Below, piece by piece: positions 1-5,505 of a stretch of DNA of 6,060 nt. The notes beneath the pieces were generated by a model that ran no database searches, was not told the DNA's origin, and saw only the letters and a program-made list of their open reading frames with translations. The position numbers and the translations under genes were made by a program. Source of the stretch: an uncultured Lachnospiraceae bacterium (GTDB taxonomy: Bacteria > Bacillota > Clostridia > Lachnospirales > Lachnospiraceae); NCBI GenBank assembly GCA_947175845.1, contig CAMWOK010000193.1:1-6060 (forward strand). Reading direction: 5' to 3'. Position 1 is the stretch's first letter; each line of letters begins with the position of its first letter.

Positions 1-1890
1 GACATCATCAGCACCAAGGAAACAGAGCTTTCGCGGATTCAGTGCAATCTCTCGGATCTGCAGGTCAATGCCGTGATTGATGCGCAGAAAAAGGAAATTG
101 CGATTTTGTGGGCGCAGGAGGATTACGAGACCGCCGACAAGGAGACTGCGGTGACGAAGGAGCGCGCGCTCGACGCGCTCGGCAGGGCAGAGGCGGCGCT
201 GGAAAGGCATCTTGCGGACCCCGCGCCGTACACGGGGGACAATGACCGGCGCAATGCCTGGGATGAATACCATGGCTGGGTAAACAGCGGCTACCATATT
301 TCGGACCAGATAACGGCGAAGGAGCGCGCGATTCAGGACTTGCAGGAGCAGCTTGCCGAATTGGAAAGCCAGGGCGGCACGATCGGGGGAAGTGTGACAT
401 CGGGGGATGCAAAAAGCGTGCCGGACGACGGAGCTGGTGACGGCGGCGCGGGCGATGTGAATGCAGGCAGGGTTGAGAGCGGATCTGGCGCAGGCGATGC
501 AGATGCAGGAAAAGGAGAGAGCCAATCCGGAGCGGATGACGCGGATGCGGGTGCAGACAAGGCAGAGAGCGGATTCGGAGCGGGTGACGCGAGTGCGGAT
601 GCGGGAAAAGGAGAGAGTGAATCCGGCGCAGGCGAAGCGGGTGCAGACAAGGCAGGGAGCGGGGCAGAAGCAGGTGATGCAGATGCGGGAAAAGGAGAGA
701 GTGAGTCCGGAGCGGATGCAGACGCTGACAGCGATACAGGAACAGGCAGCGGCAGCGAAGCAGGCGGAAGCACAGGAACACAAGACAGCGATGAGAATAC
801 AGAAAATGGCGGCGTGGACAACAGTACAAGTAAAGATGACAGTGCTGAGACGGACAATGGAGGCAGCAGTGCGGATAACAGCACAGAGAATAACAATGCA
901 AACGGCAGTGATGACACAAAAACAAACTACACCCTGAGTCCGGCGGACGAGGAAAAGCGCATCGAACTTCTGGACAAAATCAAGTGTGCGAACGAGGAGC
1001 TGCTCTTGCTGCGGGACGCGCTGACCAGACATGACCGGGATGTGGTTGAGCAGCCTGATTTTTTGGCGGAGGAGGCTGCGTTTGACGCATGGCAGAACAC
1101 GAGGCTTACGTTGGAGGAGAATGTACAGCGGGCAAAGGAGAGCTACAATGACGCGAGCTACGCGCGCGAAGTGACCCTGCGCCAGAAAATGCGCGAGATT
1201 GCCTCCGCTGCGACAACATCAAGAGCAGATTCCACGGCAGCGTTATATGAGCTTGACATACAGCAGCTGCAGAAGCAGATTGAAAGATTATATTCATTAA
1301 AGAAGAAAAAAGGGGAAGTCAGGGCAGAAAATGATGGAATTATTTCAAGAATACAGATAGAAGTCGGCGGAAGGACAACTGACACCGCGGCACTTTTGCT
1401 GACGGACGCGCAGCGCCCCTGTCAATTCAAATGCAGCATCACAAAGGAACAGGGAAAATATGTGCATTTAAATGACACAATTGAGATGAAACTGAGCGGG
1501 CAGACCTCTGCCATGGAAGTCAGGGTGGATTATTTTTCAGAAAACGCGCAAGGGGGCTACGATATCTTCTGTATGCTTCCGGAGGGCGTGGGACAGCCCG
1601 GGTTGAGCGGGACAGTCAAAAAATCCATCCAGGGCACATACCATGACCTGACACTTCCCGTGGAGGCAGTGTTTGAGGAAAAAGGTGCCTTTTATATATA
1701 CACGCTGAACGAGAAGGCCGGGATTCTTGGCAGCGAGTACTACGCCGAAAAGCTCAAGGTGCAGATAGCGGACAAAAATGACCGCTATGCCGCAGTCGAG
1801 CCTGGAACAATCAATGCCGACACGCAGATCATTACATATACAACACAGGAGCTGAAACAGGGACAGAGCGTGCGGCCGCAGGAGAAATAA
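1..1890 (+). CDS. HlyD/MacA-like membrane-fusion (efflux adaptor) protein, 5'-truncated
   Basis: The frame is open from base 1, so the start lies upstream; 629 codons are visible, ending in TAA at 1888-1890. The first ~120 codons are charged heptad-like helix. Then come ~185 residues of Gly/Ala/Ser/Asp/Glu/Asn low-complexity sequence (about 373-930), followed by a second charged helix (about 940-1310, including LDIQQLQKQIERL). After the helix, VRAENDGIISRIQIEVGG matches the returning half of a lipoyl/biotinyl-like domain, as expected after an adaptor hairpin. The rest is beta-rich and resembles the barrel and membrane-proximal domains of periplasmic adaptor proteins. In Gram-positive bacteria such adaptors are membrane-anchored partners of MacB/FtsX-type ABC exporters. 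The N-terminal anchor and any transporter genes are outside the window. The family call is fairly firm; the substrate is unknown. No clear terminator precedes the mobile element that follows 19 bp after the stop. Confidence 0.8.
   Translation, partial: DIISTKETELSRIQCNLSDLQVNAVIDAQKKEIAILWAQEDYETADKETAVTKERALDALGRAEAALERHLADPAPYTGDNDRRNAWDEYHGWVNSGYHISDQITAKERAIQDLQEQLAELESQGGTIGGSVTSGDAKSVPDDGAGDGGAGDVNAGRVESGSGAGDADAGKGESQSGADDADAGADKAESGFGAGDASADAGKGESESGAGEAGADKAGSGAEAGDADAGKGESESGADADADSDTGTGSGSEAGGSTGTQDSDENTENGGVDNSTSKDDSAETDNGGSSADNSTENNNANGSDDTKTNYTLSPADEEKRIELLDKIKCANEELLLLRDALTRHDRDVVEQPDFLAEEAAFDAWQNTRLTLEENVQRAKESYNDASYAREVTLRQKMREIASAATTSRADSTAALYELDIQQLQKQIERLYSLKKKKGEVRAENDGIISRIQIEVGGRTTDTAALLLTDAQRPCQFKCSITKEQGKYVHLNDTIEMKLSGQTSAMEVRVDYFSENAQGGYDIFCMLPEGVGQPGLSGTVKKSIQGTYHDLTLPVEAVFEEKGAFYIYTLNEKAGILGSEYYAEKLKVQIADKNDRYAAVEPGTINADTQIITYTTQELKQGQSVRPQEK
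487..726 (+). repeat. In-frame 90-bp tandem repeat, about 2.6 copies, inside the adaptor
   Basis: Unit 1 is 487-576, unit 2 is 577-666, and a partial third unit runs from 667 to about 726. Each full unit encodes 30 residues built as GAGDADAGKGES-(Q/E)SGA-...-GADKA-(E/G)SG. The DNA core ggaaaaggagagag recurs in all three units. The repeats are degenerate but stay in frame, and they are followed by Ser/Asn/Thr/Asp-rich non-repetitive sequence up to about 930. The encoded sequence is strongly acidic, lacks bulky hydrophobics except one Phe, and should be disordered. Copy number could vary between strains by slippage. Confidence 0.85.
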
Positions 1891-1901
1891 AAGTTTGATT
1901 A

Positions 1902-1909
1902 TTTATTAC
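1902..1909. repeat. Left target-site duplication of the MITE (TTTATTAC)
   Basis: TTTATTAC lies directly against the left terminal inverted repeat and is repeated exactly at 2097-2104. An 8-bp duplication is the size made by IS66-family transposases. Confidence 0.85.
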
Positions 1910-1927
1910 GTAACAGTTCAGCCATGC

Positions 1928-1992
1928 AAAATTGGATATGCAAAATGCTGTTGGGAGCTTGCTCACATAAGGCATTTTGCATATTCAATTTT
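1928..1992. other. Long AT-rich stem-loop inside the MITE
   Basis: Arms 1928-1948 and 1972-1992 are 21-nt inverted repeats with one G-T wobble and a 23-nt loop. In RNA this would be a stable hairpin on either strand. Placed about 40 bp after the adaptor stop, it may act as an imperfect bidirectional terminator or protect the adaptor mRNA 3' end. A clear U-tract after the stem is lacking, so terminator activity is only a possibility. Confidence 0.8.
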
Positions 1993-2015
1993 ATAGGGCG
2001 GACGCCCGACATGAA

Positions 2016-2072
2016 ATAAGTTGTCGGCAATCGCTAAAATTAATTGTCAGATCGTACAATCCGACAACTTAT
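2016..2072. other. Second stem-loop inside the MITE
   Basis: ATAAGTTGTCGG (2016-2027) pairs perfectly with CCGACAACTTAT (2061-2072) across a 33-nt AT-rich loop. Together with the first stem-loop and the terminal repeats it gives the element a nested, symmetric design. Confidence 0.8.
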
Positions 2073-2096
2073 GAATGGGTATGGCTGAACTGTTAC

Positions 2097-2104
2097 TTTA
2101 TTAC
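2097..2104. repeat. Right target-site duplication of the MITE (TTTATTAC)
   Basis: Exact copy of 1902-1909, directly against the right terminal repeat. Removing one copy plus the element restores a continuous AT-rich spacer between the adaptor gene and the downstream promoter. Confidence 0.85.
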
Positions 2105-2124
2105 ATTTTTATTTCATATATGAC

Positions 2125-2153
2125 TTAACAACAGGATTAGAGATGTGTATAAT
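2125..2153 (+). promoter_or_regulatory. Sigma-A type promoter for the acetyltransferase-regulator unit
   Basis: TTAACA (2125-2130, one mismatch to TTGACA) is followed after a 17-bp spacer by a perfect TATAAT (2148-2153). Transcription would begin near 2160, giving an ~80-nt leader before the ATG at 2241. It lies 28 bp outside the right end of the MITE, so the element does not supply the promoter but sits directly upstream of it. Confidence 0.75.
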
Positions 2154-2211
2154 AGACATGCAAGAGCGGCTGGAAGTCCAGGGAAGACTAAGCGTGCTGT
2201 TCAAAAAGATA

Positions 2212-2234
2212 CCTGCAGATAAAAGCAGGGAGAG
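2212..2234 (+). promoter_or_regulatory. Ribosome binding site with overlapping small hairpin
   Basis: AGGGAGAG (2227-2234) ends 6 nt before the ATG at 2241 and decides this start. CCTGC (2212-2216) can pair with GCAGG (2225-2229) over an 8-nt loop, which would cover the first part of the ribosome site. A second small palindrome, CTGGA-AG-TCCAG, lies upstream at 2170-2181. The ribosome site is clear; a regulatory role for the hairpin is speculative because the stem is short. Confidence 0.6.
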
Positions 2235-2240
2235 AAGTTT

Positions 2241-2876
2241 ATGGGAAAGGGATTGACGCAAGTGGTGAGAAACTGCGCAAAAATAAGCGCTGAATGCATA
2301 TTCACATCTGGAAAATTGACACTCCGTCAGCTGGACGAGAGCGACGCAGAAGTACTGGTAAAATGGCTGTCAGACCCGGCTGTACTGGAGTACTATGAAG
2401 GCAGGGATCATGTCTATGATATGCAGATGGTACAAGAGACCTTCTATTTGGCCGAACCATGGATGACAAGATGCCTGATAGAGTATGACGGGAAGAAAAT
2501 CGGATACCTGCAGTTTTATCGGCTCAACCAGGAGGATTTAGAGGAGTACAGTGCTGGGAATTGCGCGGATATCTGCTATGCAGCGGACCAGTTTATCGGA
2601 GAGCACGACTACTGGAACAGGGGAATCGGAACTGAATTGATGAAGGGGATTGTCCAGTACCTGTTTGCAAAAAAGAAAGCCCATAGAATATTTTTGGACC
2701 CTCACTGCAGGAACAGGAGAGCCGTCAGATGCTATGAAAAATGTGGTTTCCGCAAAGTCTGTGTTCTGGAAGCGCACGAACTGCACGAGGGGCGGATGGA
2801 AGACTGTTTTTTGATGGAATGTGTACAGGACGACGGGCAAAGGAACAAGAATGAATTACAAGATTGCAGTCTGTGA
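2241..2876 (+). CDS. GNAT acetyltransferase, AAC(6')-Ie-like aminoglycoside 6'-N-acetyltransferase family
   Basis: A 211-residue GNAT protein. From residue ~25 on (LTLRQLDESDAEVLVKWL, VLEYY, IEYDGKKIGY) it follows the order of the acetyl domain of the bifunctional aminoglycoside enzyme AAC(6')-Ie. The second half is strikingly close to that domain as I recall it: DQFIGE (116-121), YW, RGIGT (127-131, acetyl-CoA pyrophosphate loop), LDPH, NRRAVRCYEKCGF (158-170) and HELHEG followed by EDC-LME. The Asp of the DQ motif (D116) is at the place proposed to be catalytic in AAC(6') enzymes. No APH(2'') kinase domain follows, so it is the acetyl domain alone, with an extra ~23 N-terminal residues and a short polar tail. 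Expected reaction: acetyl transfer from acetyl-CoA to an aminoglycoside 6'-amino group in the cytosol; the true substrate may differ. It has its own promoter and overlaps the response regulator by 26 bp. Confidence 0.8.
   Translation: MGKGLTQVVRNCAKISAECIFTSGKLTLRQLDESDAEVLVKWLSDPAVLEYYEGRDHVYDMQMVQETFYLAEPWMTRCLIEYDGKKIGYLQFYRLNQEDLEEYSAGNCADICYAADQFIGEHDYWNRGIGTELMKGIVQYLFAKKKAHRIFLDPHCRNRRAVRCYEKCGFRKVCVLEAHELHEGRMEDCFLMECVQDDGQRNKNELQDCSL
2839..2844 (+). promoter_or_regulatory. Ribosome binding site that decides the response-regulator start
   Basis: AAAGGA ends 6 nt before the ATG at 2851. This favours ATG 2851 over the in-frame GTG at 2821, which would add ten residues ahead of the receiver's normal first strand (MNYKIAVCDDE). 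The site lies inside the acetyltransferase reading frame, so translation of the two genes is probably coupled. Confidence 0.7.
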
Positions 2877-3564
2877 CGACGAACAAAATCAGATTGAATA
2901 TCTCTCCGGGCTTGTGAGAGACTGGGCCGGACAGAGCGGCTGCACCGCGCAGATTGTGCCCTTTTTGTCGGCGGAGGCGTTCTGGTTTCGATACGAGGAT
3001 GAGAAGAATTATGATATCCTGCTGCTGGATATAGAGATGGAAAGTATGAGCGGAGTAGAGCTTGCCAGACAGCTGCGCACTTGTGATGACACCATTCAGA
3101 TACTGTTTATCACAGGCTATCCCGACTATATCGCGCAGGGGTACGAGGTGGCGGCGCTGCATTATCTGATGAAGCCGGTGAGCGGGGAAAAACTGGGGGC
3201 GGTTCTGGATCGTGCCGCCGCGAACCTGCACAAAAAGGGGCGTAGCATTTTTGTCTGGTGCGACAGGGGCTGCCAGCGGATTTTAACGGATACCATCGTG
3301 TACGCGGAGGTGCTTTCGCACACGGTTACGATATACACGATAGATAAGAAAGCATATCAGACAAAGTGTTCCATTTCAGAACTCGAACAGCTGCTTGGCG
3401 GGGATTTTATCCGCTGCCACCGATCGTATCTTGCAGGGCTGAAGTACATTGCACGCATGACAAAGAGCGAAGTACTGTTCGAGGACGGCAGAAGCGTACC
3501 GCTGGCAAGAAGCGCGTACCATATGGCAAACCAGGCGTTTATCCAGTACTACAGAGAGATATAG
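2851..3564 (+). CDS. LytTR-family response regulator (AgrA/LytR type)
   Basis: 237 residues, the usual length for this class. The N-terminal receiver (about 1-125) has acidic-pocket D9-D10, phospho-acceptor D60 in ILLLDIEM, T88 in LFITG and the K108-P109 pair, so all switch residues are present. The C-terminal half (about 135-235) is a LytTR DNA-binding domain, with the typical CHRSYLAGLKYI segment and a terminal beta-rich stretch ending at SVPLARSAY. Such proteins are phosphorylated by GHKL histidine kinases and bind direct repeats upstream of export, peptide or virulence genes. The natural partner here is the kinase starting at 5507, separated by the nuclease cassette. The gene starts inside the acetyltransferase gene (26-bp overlap) and is probably co-transcribed with it. 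Confidence 0.92.
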   Translation: MNYKIAVCDDEQNQIEYLSGLVRDWAGQSGCTAQIVPFLSAEAFWFRYEDEKNYDILLLDIEMESMSGVELARQLRTCDDTIQILFITGYPDYIAQGYEVAALHYLMKPVSGEKLGAVLDRAAANLHKKGRSIFVWCDRGCQRILTDTIVYAEVLSHTVTIYTIDKKAYQTKCSISELEQLLGGDFIRCHRSYLAGLKYIARMTKSEVLFEDGRSVPLARSAYHMANQAFIQYYREI

Positions 3565-3604
3565 TGCAGTTAGTTACTGTTTTACATTGTTATTCTGGCG
3601 AAGT

Positions 3605-3616
3605 GAGGAGCAATAT
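3605..3616. repeat. Left copy of a 12-bp direct repeat bracketing the nuclease cassette
   Basis: GAGGAGCAATAT is repeated exactly at 5494-5505, where it forms the ribosome site and leader of the kinase gene. Here it lies 40 bp after the response-regulator stop, a natural distance for the next gene of an operon, and is followed directly by an ATG-containing short ORF. It may mark the original junction between regulator and kinase before an insertion. Because half of the repeat is a Shine-Dalgarno sequence, chance resemblance cannot be excluded. Confidence 0.6.
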
Positions 3617-3801
3617 GAAGAGAAGGTATGATTATTGTTCAAATTCAATGCTGAACATCAATATTTTTTGATCGGCAACATGCGGTAAGAAATAGTGTAG
3701 CAAAGGTCAATGATATTTGGTTTATTGAATATGCTGAAAGAGCGATCAAATTTCGTAGAGTGAATCCGTTGCATAGATTGACCAGCAAAAGTTTGGCATG
3801 A
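3615..3801 (+). pseudogene. Possible small frameshifted gene, unknown function
   Basis: ATG 3615 sits 4 nt after GAGGAG (3605-3610) and reads 18 codons, MKRRYDYCSNSMLNINIF, to TGA 3669-3671. A +1 shift within the six-T run at 3664-3669 continues for 43 more codons with protein-like composition (DRQHAVRNSVAKVNDIWF, then EYAERAIKFRRVNPLHRL) to TGA 3799-3801, giving ~61 residues in all. I do not recognise it. It may be the decayed remnant of a longer gene, a homopolymer sequencing error, or a chance open stretch. Confidence 0.25.
3636..3669 (+). terminator. Weak terminator-like hairpin after the response regulator
   Basis: TGTTCA (3636-3641) pairs with TGAACA (3652-3657) over a 10-nt loop, followed 6 nt later by six Ts (3664-3669). 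The stem is short and AT-rich and the T-run is displaced, so efficiency would be low. Confidence 0.2.
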
Positions 3802-3913
3802 TATACCGTTATCTGTAAATGTTCAATTTGTTCAGGATTACACCTTCAGTTTTTAAGAATTTTGGATAAAATAGTATAGTGATGTAGAATGAAGAAGGGT
3901 ATTAGCTAAAAAG

Positions 3914-5152
3914 ATGGTGAAACCAATGCAAAATAAAAAGAATAACACTCCAATCGTTGTAAGCTCCCATAATGTACATTTGGATTCTGATTATGTACAG
4001 TGGATACATGATATAAAAGCGCGCTTTAGAGGAGCGCAGATCAAAGCAGCAGTGAAAGTAAACTCAGAGCAGTTATTGTTCAATTGGCAGTTGGGACGGG
4101 ATCTTGTTTTGCGAAAATCAGAGGAAAAATGGGGACAAGGTATCGTTGAGCAGTTAAGTCTTGATTTACAGCATGAATTTCCAGACGTAAAAGGATTTTC
4201 AGTCAGAAATCTCTGGAATATGAAAAAATGGTATTCGTTTTATGCACTGGCGAGAACTTCTGTTGATATAATTCGTGCAATGGATGATAAATTAAAGCTC
4301 GACAGTATAAAACTGCAGCAGATTGGTGCAGAAATTCAAGAAAATAACGAGGAAGAAAAACTGCACCAAGTTGGTGCAGAAATATCATTCCCCTCTTTTT
4401 TCGGCTTTGTGCCCTGGCGTCATCATGTAGAAATTGTTTCAAGATGTAATTCCGTGGAAGAGGCATTGTTTTACCTTCAGGGAACAATTGAAGAAGGTTG
4501 GAGCCGGAATGCCTTAATTGATTGTATAAAAGCTGAGTTATACCATAACACAGGAATGGCAAATACAAATTTTGCAGAAAAGCTCCCCGGAATACAGGGG
4601 AAGATAGCACAGGAGATCGTAAAAGATACCTATGATTTCAGCTTTATTTCTTTGCCAAGAGGATACGATGAGGCAGCACTGGAAGAGGCATTAGAAAAGA
4701 ATATTACCAGATTTTTACTGGAACTTGGAACAGGATTTGCATTTATTGGAAGGCAGAAAGAAATTATAGTTTCAGGAAAAACGAGAAAGATTGATATGCT
4801 GTTCTATCATATCCGTCTCAAATGTTATGTAGTAGTCGAATTGAAAGCAGTATCCTTCGAACCAGAATTTGCTGGAAAATTAAACTTTTATGTGAATGCA
4901 GTGAACGAACTTATCCGGACTTCTGAAGAAAATCCTACGATAGGGTTGTTGATTTGCAAAGATAAAGATCAGACAGAAGTGCAATGGGCATTTCAGGGAA
5001 TTCATACACCGATGGGAATCGCTTCTTATGACAATATTAAACTGGAAGAGATTAAGAGACAGCTTCCTACCGAGAAAGAGATTCAGCAGCGTATCGAATT
5101 AGCAGAAGAAGAATTCAAACTAAACAGAAAGAAACAGGAAAAAAGAGGTTGA
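3914..5152 (+). CDS. DUF1016/YhcG-family PD-(D/E)XK nuclease-domain protein
   Basis: 412 residues, full length for the family. The N-terminal DUF1016_N helical domain (about 25-115) shows YVQWIHDIKARF, QIKAAVKVNSEQLLFNW, LGRDLV, WGQGIVEQLS and FPDVKGFSVRNLWNMKKWY. A Gln/Glu-rich linker (about 120-160) carries a duplicated LQQIGAEI/LHQVGAEI motif. After FVPWRHHVEIVSRC, the C-terminal nuclease fold has GTGFAFIGRQ, D294 in KIDMLFYH and E309-L310-K311 in VVVELK, i.e. an intact D-(n)-ExK active site, then FAGKLNFYVNAVN. Members often accompany restriction-modification and other mobile defence genes, but their role is poorly defined. ATG 3914 is an in-frame start; the nearest AAGGG (3895-3899) is 14 nt away, so ATG 3926 behind GATGGTGA is an alternative. 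Codon use is clearly AT-richer than the regulator and kinase on either side, suggesting acquisition. Confidence 0.88.
   Translation: MVKPMQNKKNNTPIVVSSHNVHLDSDYVQWIHDIKARFRGAQIKAAVKVNSEQLLFNWQLGRDLVLRKSEEKWGQGIVEQLSLDLQHEFPDVKGFSVRNLWNMKKWYSFYALARTSVDIIRAMDDKLKLDSIKLQQIGAEIQENNEEEKLHQVGAEISFPSFFGFVPWRHHVEIVSRCNSVEEALFYLQGTIEEGWSRNALIDCIKAELYHNTGMANTNFAEKLPGIQGKIAQEIVKDTYDFSFISLPRGYDEAALEEALEKNITRFLLELGTGFAFIGRQKEIIVSGKTRKIDMLFYHIRLKCYVVVELKAVSFEPEFAGKLNFYVNAVNELIRTSEENPTIGLLICKDKDQTEVQWAFQGIHTPMGIASYDNIKLEEIKRQLPTEKEIQQRIELAEEEFKLNRKKQEKRG
4310..4383 (+). repeat. Imperfect 26-bp direct repeat in the nuclease linker
   Basis: Copies 4310-4335 and 4358-4383 match at 23 of 26 bases with a 48-bp (16-codon) period, encoding KLQQIGAEI (133-141) and KLHQVGAEI (149-157). 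The intervening codons are Asn/Glu-rich. It sits exactly between the N-terminal domain and the nuclease half, so the repeat number changes linker length without touching either domain. Confidence 0.8.
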
Positions 5153-5275
5153 AATTTCGCTTGTTTCTTCTGTACAATGATAATAATGATAACTCCTTGA
5201 CTCGGGAATGTATATTCTTAAAATATCTCCCCCAATAGTACTTCCAATGTGTTTTAGACGTACAAATAAGTCTTG

Positions 5276-5304
5276 TTGCACAAAGCAGGTTATTAAAGTA
5301 TAAT
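5276..5304 (+). promoter_or_regulatory. Candidate promoter for the histidine kinase
   Basis: A perfect TATAAT (5299-5304) lies 17 bp after TTGCAC (5276-5281, only the TTG of the -35 consensus). It would give a ~195-nt leader before the kinase. If active, the kinase is expressed separately from its regulator. Confidence 0.5.
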
Positions 5305-5408
5305 ACACTTGTTAAATATGTATTTGAGTTTAATTAAATGATTTCTGCCTGTCCATTGACCAGATGGCAGGGTTGGAAATATTTTATAAAGAGGACGGAT
5401 TGCAGAAA

Positions 5409-5443
5409 GAAACAGTATGGACAAAATTTACATACACTGTTTC
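5409..5443. repeat. 8-bp inverted repeat upstream of the kinase
   Basis: GAAACAGT (5409-5416) and ACTGTTTC (5436-5443) are perfect reverse complements with a 19-nt AT-rich gap. In RNA it is a weak hairpin; as DNA it is large enough to be a dimeric protein-binding site. No T-run follows, so it is not an obvious terminator. Confidence 0.45.
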
Positions 5444-5493
5444 GATAGAAAAATTTCTCATGTAGCGTATTTTAATCACCTAACCCTATGATC

Positions 5494-5505
5494 GAGGAGC
5501 AATAT
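5494..5505 (+). repeat. Right copy of the 12-bp repeat, carrying the kinase ribosome site
   Basis: GAGGAGCAATAT matches 3605-3616 exactly. The GAGGAG part (5494-5499) ends 7 nt before ATG 5507 and is the kinase Shine-Dalgarno sequence. If the region between the copies was inserted, the duplication left the kinase with a working ribosome site. Confidence 0.65.

Larger units (their letters stand above)
1910..2096. mobile_element. 187-bp MITE with GTAA-type ends, probably IS66-family derived
   Basis: The element begins GTAACAGTTCAGCCAT (1910-1925) and ends with the exact reverse complement ATGGCTGAACTGTTAC (2081-2096). It is flanked by perfect 8-bp direct repeats. It has no substantial ORF. IS66-family elements are known for inverted repeats beginning GTAA and for 8-bp target duplications, so this is best read as a non-autonomous derivative moved in trans by such a transposase. 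Two long internal stem-loops (1928-1992 and 2016-2072) and a short GC-rich palindrome (1996-2007) mean the whole element can fold as a branched structure on either strand. It sits between the adaptor stop and the promoter of the acetyltransferase gene. The perfect ends and duplication suggest a fairly recent insertion. Structure is certain; family assignment is inference. Confidence 0.85.
3565..3913 (+). other. AT-rich spacer after the response regulator
   Basis: 349 bp without an intact gene of recognisable family. It holds the left copy of a 12-bp repeat (3605-3616), a short broken ORF behind a strong ribosome site (3615-3801) and a weak hairpin with a T-run (3636-3669). A poor promoter-like TATAGT lies at 3875-3880, 33 bp before the nuclease gene, with only a weak -35 (3852-3857). 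Composition shifts from GC-rich to AT-rich just past the response regulator stop. Confidence 0.6.

Noticed and set aside
65..925. Long open frames on the minus strand (65-925 and 333-917) and on the plus strand (461-937) within the adaptor gene
   Set aside because: They mirror the low-complexity, stop-poor tandem repeat; their products are Cys/His/Leu/Arg-rich or Ser/Pro/Ala-rich nonsense with no domain or ribosome site.
2538..3231. Minus-strand frames opposite the acetyltransferase and response regulator
   Set aside because: Both plus-strand genes have complete, recognisable domains with ribosome sites; the opposite-strand products show no known motifs.
3573..3595. Similarity of this AT-rich stretch to 2092-2115 at the right edge of the MITE (shared GTTACT, TACATT, TTATT)
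   Set aside because: There is no inverted-repeat partner, target duplication or GGCTGAACT end here; the match is gapped and in AT-rich DNA, so a second MITE remnant is not supported.
3366..3671. Plus-strand frame overlapping the end of the response regulator and running into the spacer
   Set aside because: Its first two-thirds is an out-of-frame reading of the LytTR domain. Only the last 18 codons, from ATG 3615, have a plausible ribosome site, and these are listed separately.
5124..5173. Inverted repeat spanning the nuclease stop codon as a terminator
   Set aside because: The stem is AT-rich with a bulge and is not followed by a T-run.
5273..5287. TTGTTGCACAAAGCA as a possible IS6-family end
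   Set aside because: It only loosely resembles such ends, and no matching inverted copy or transposase is present in the window.
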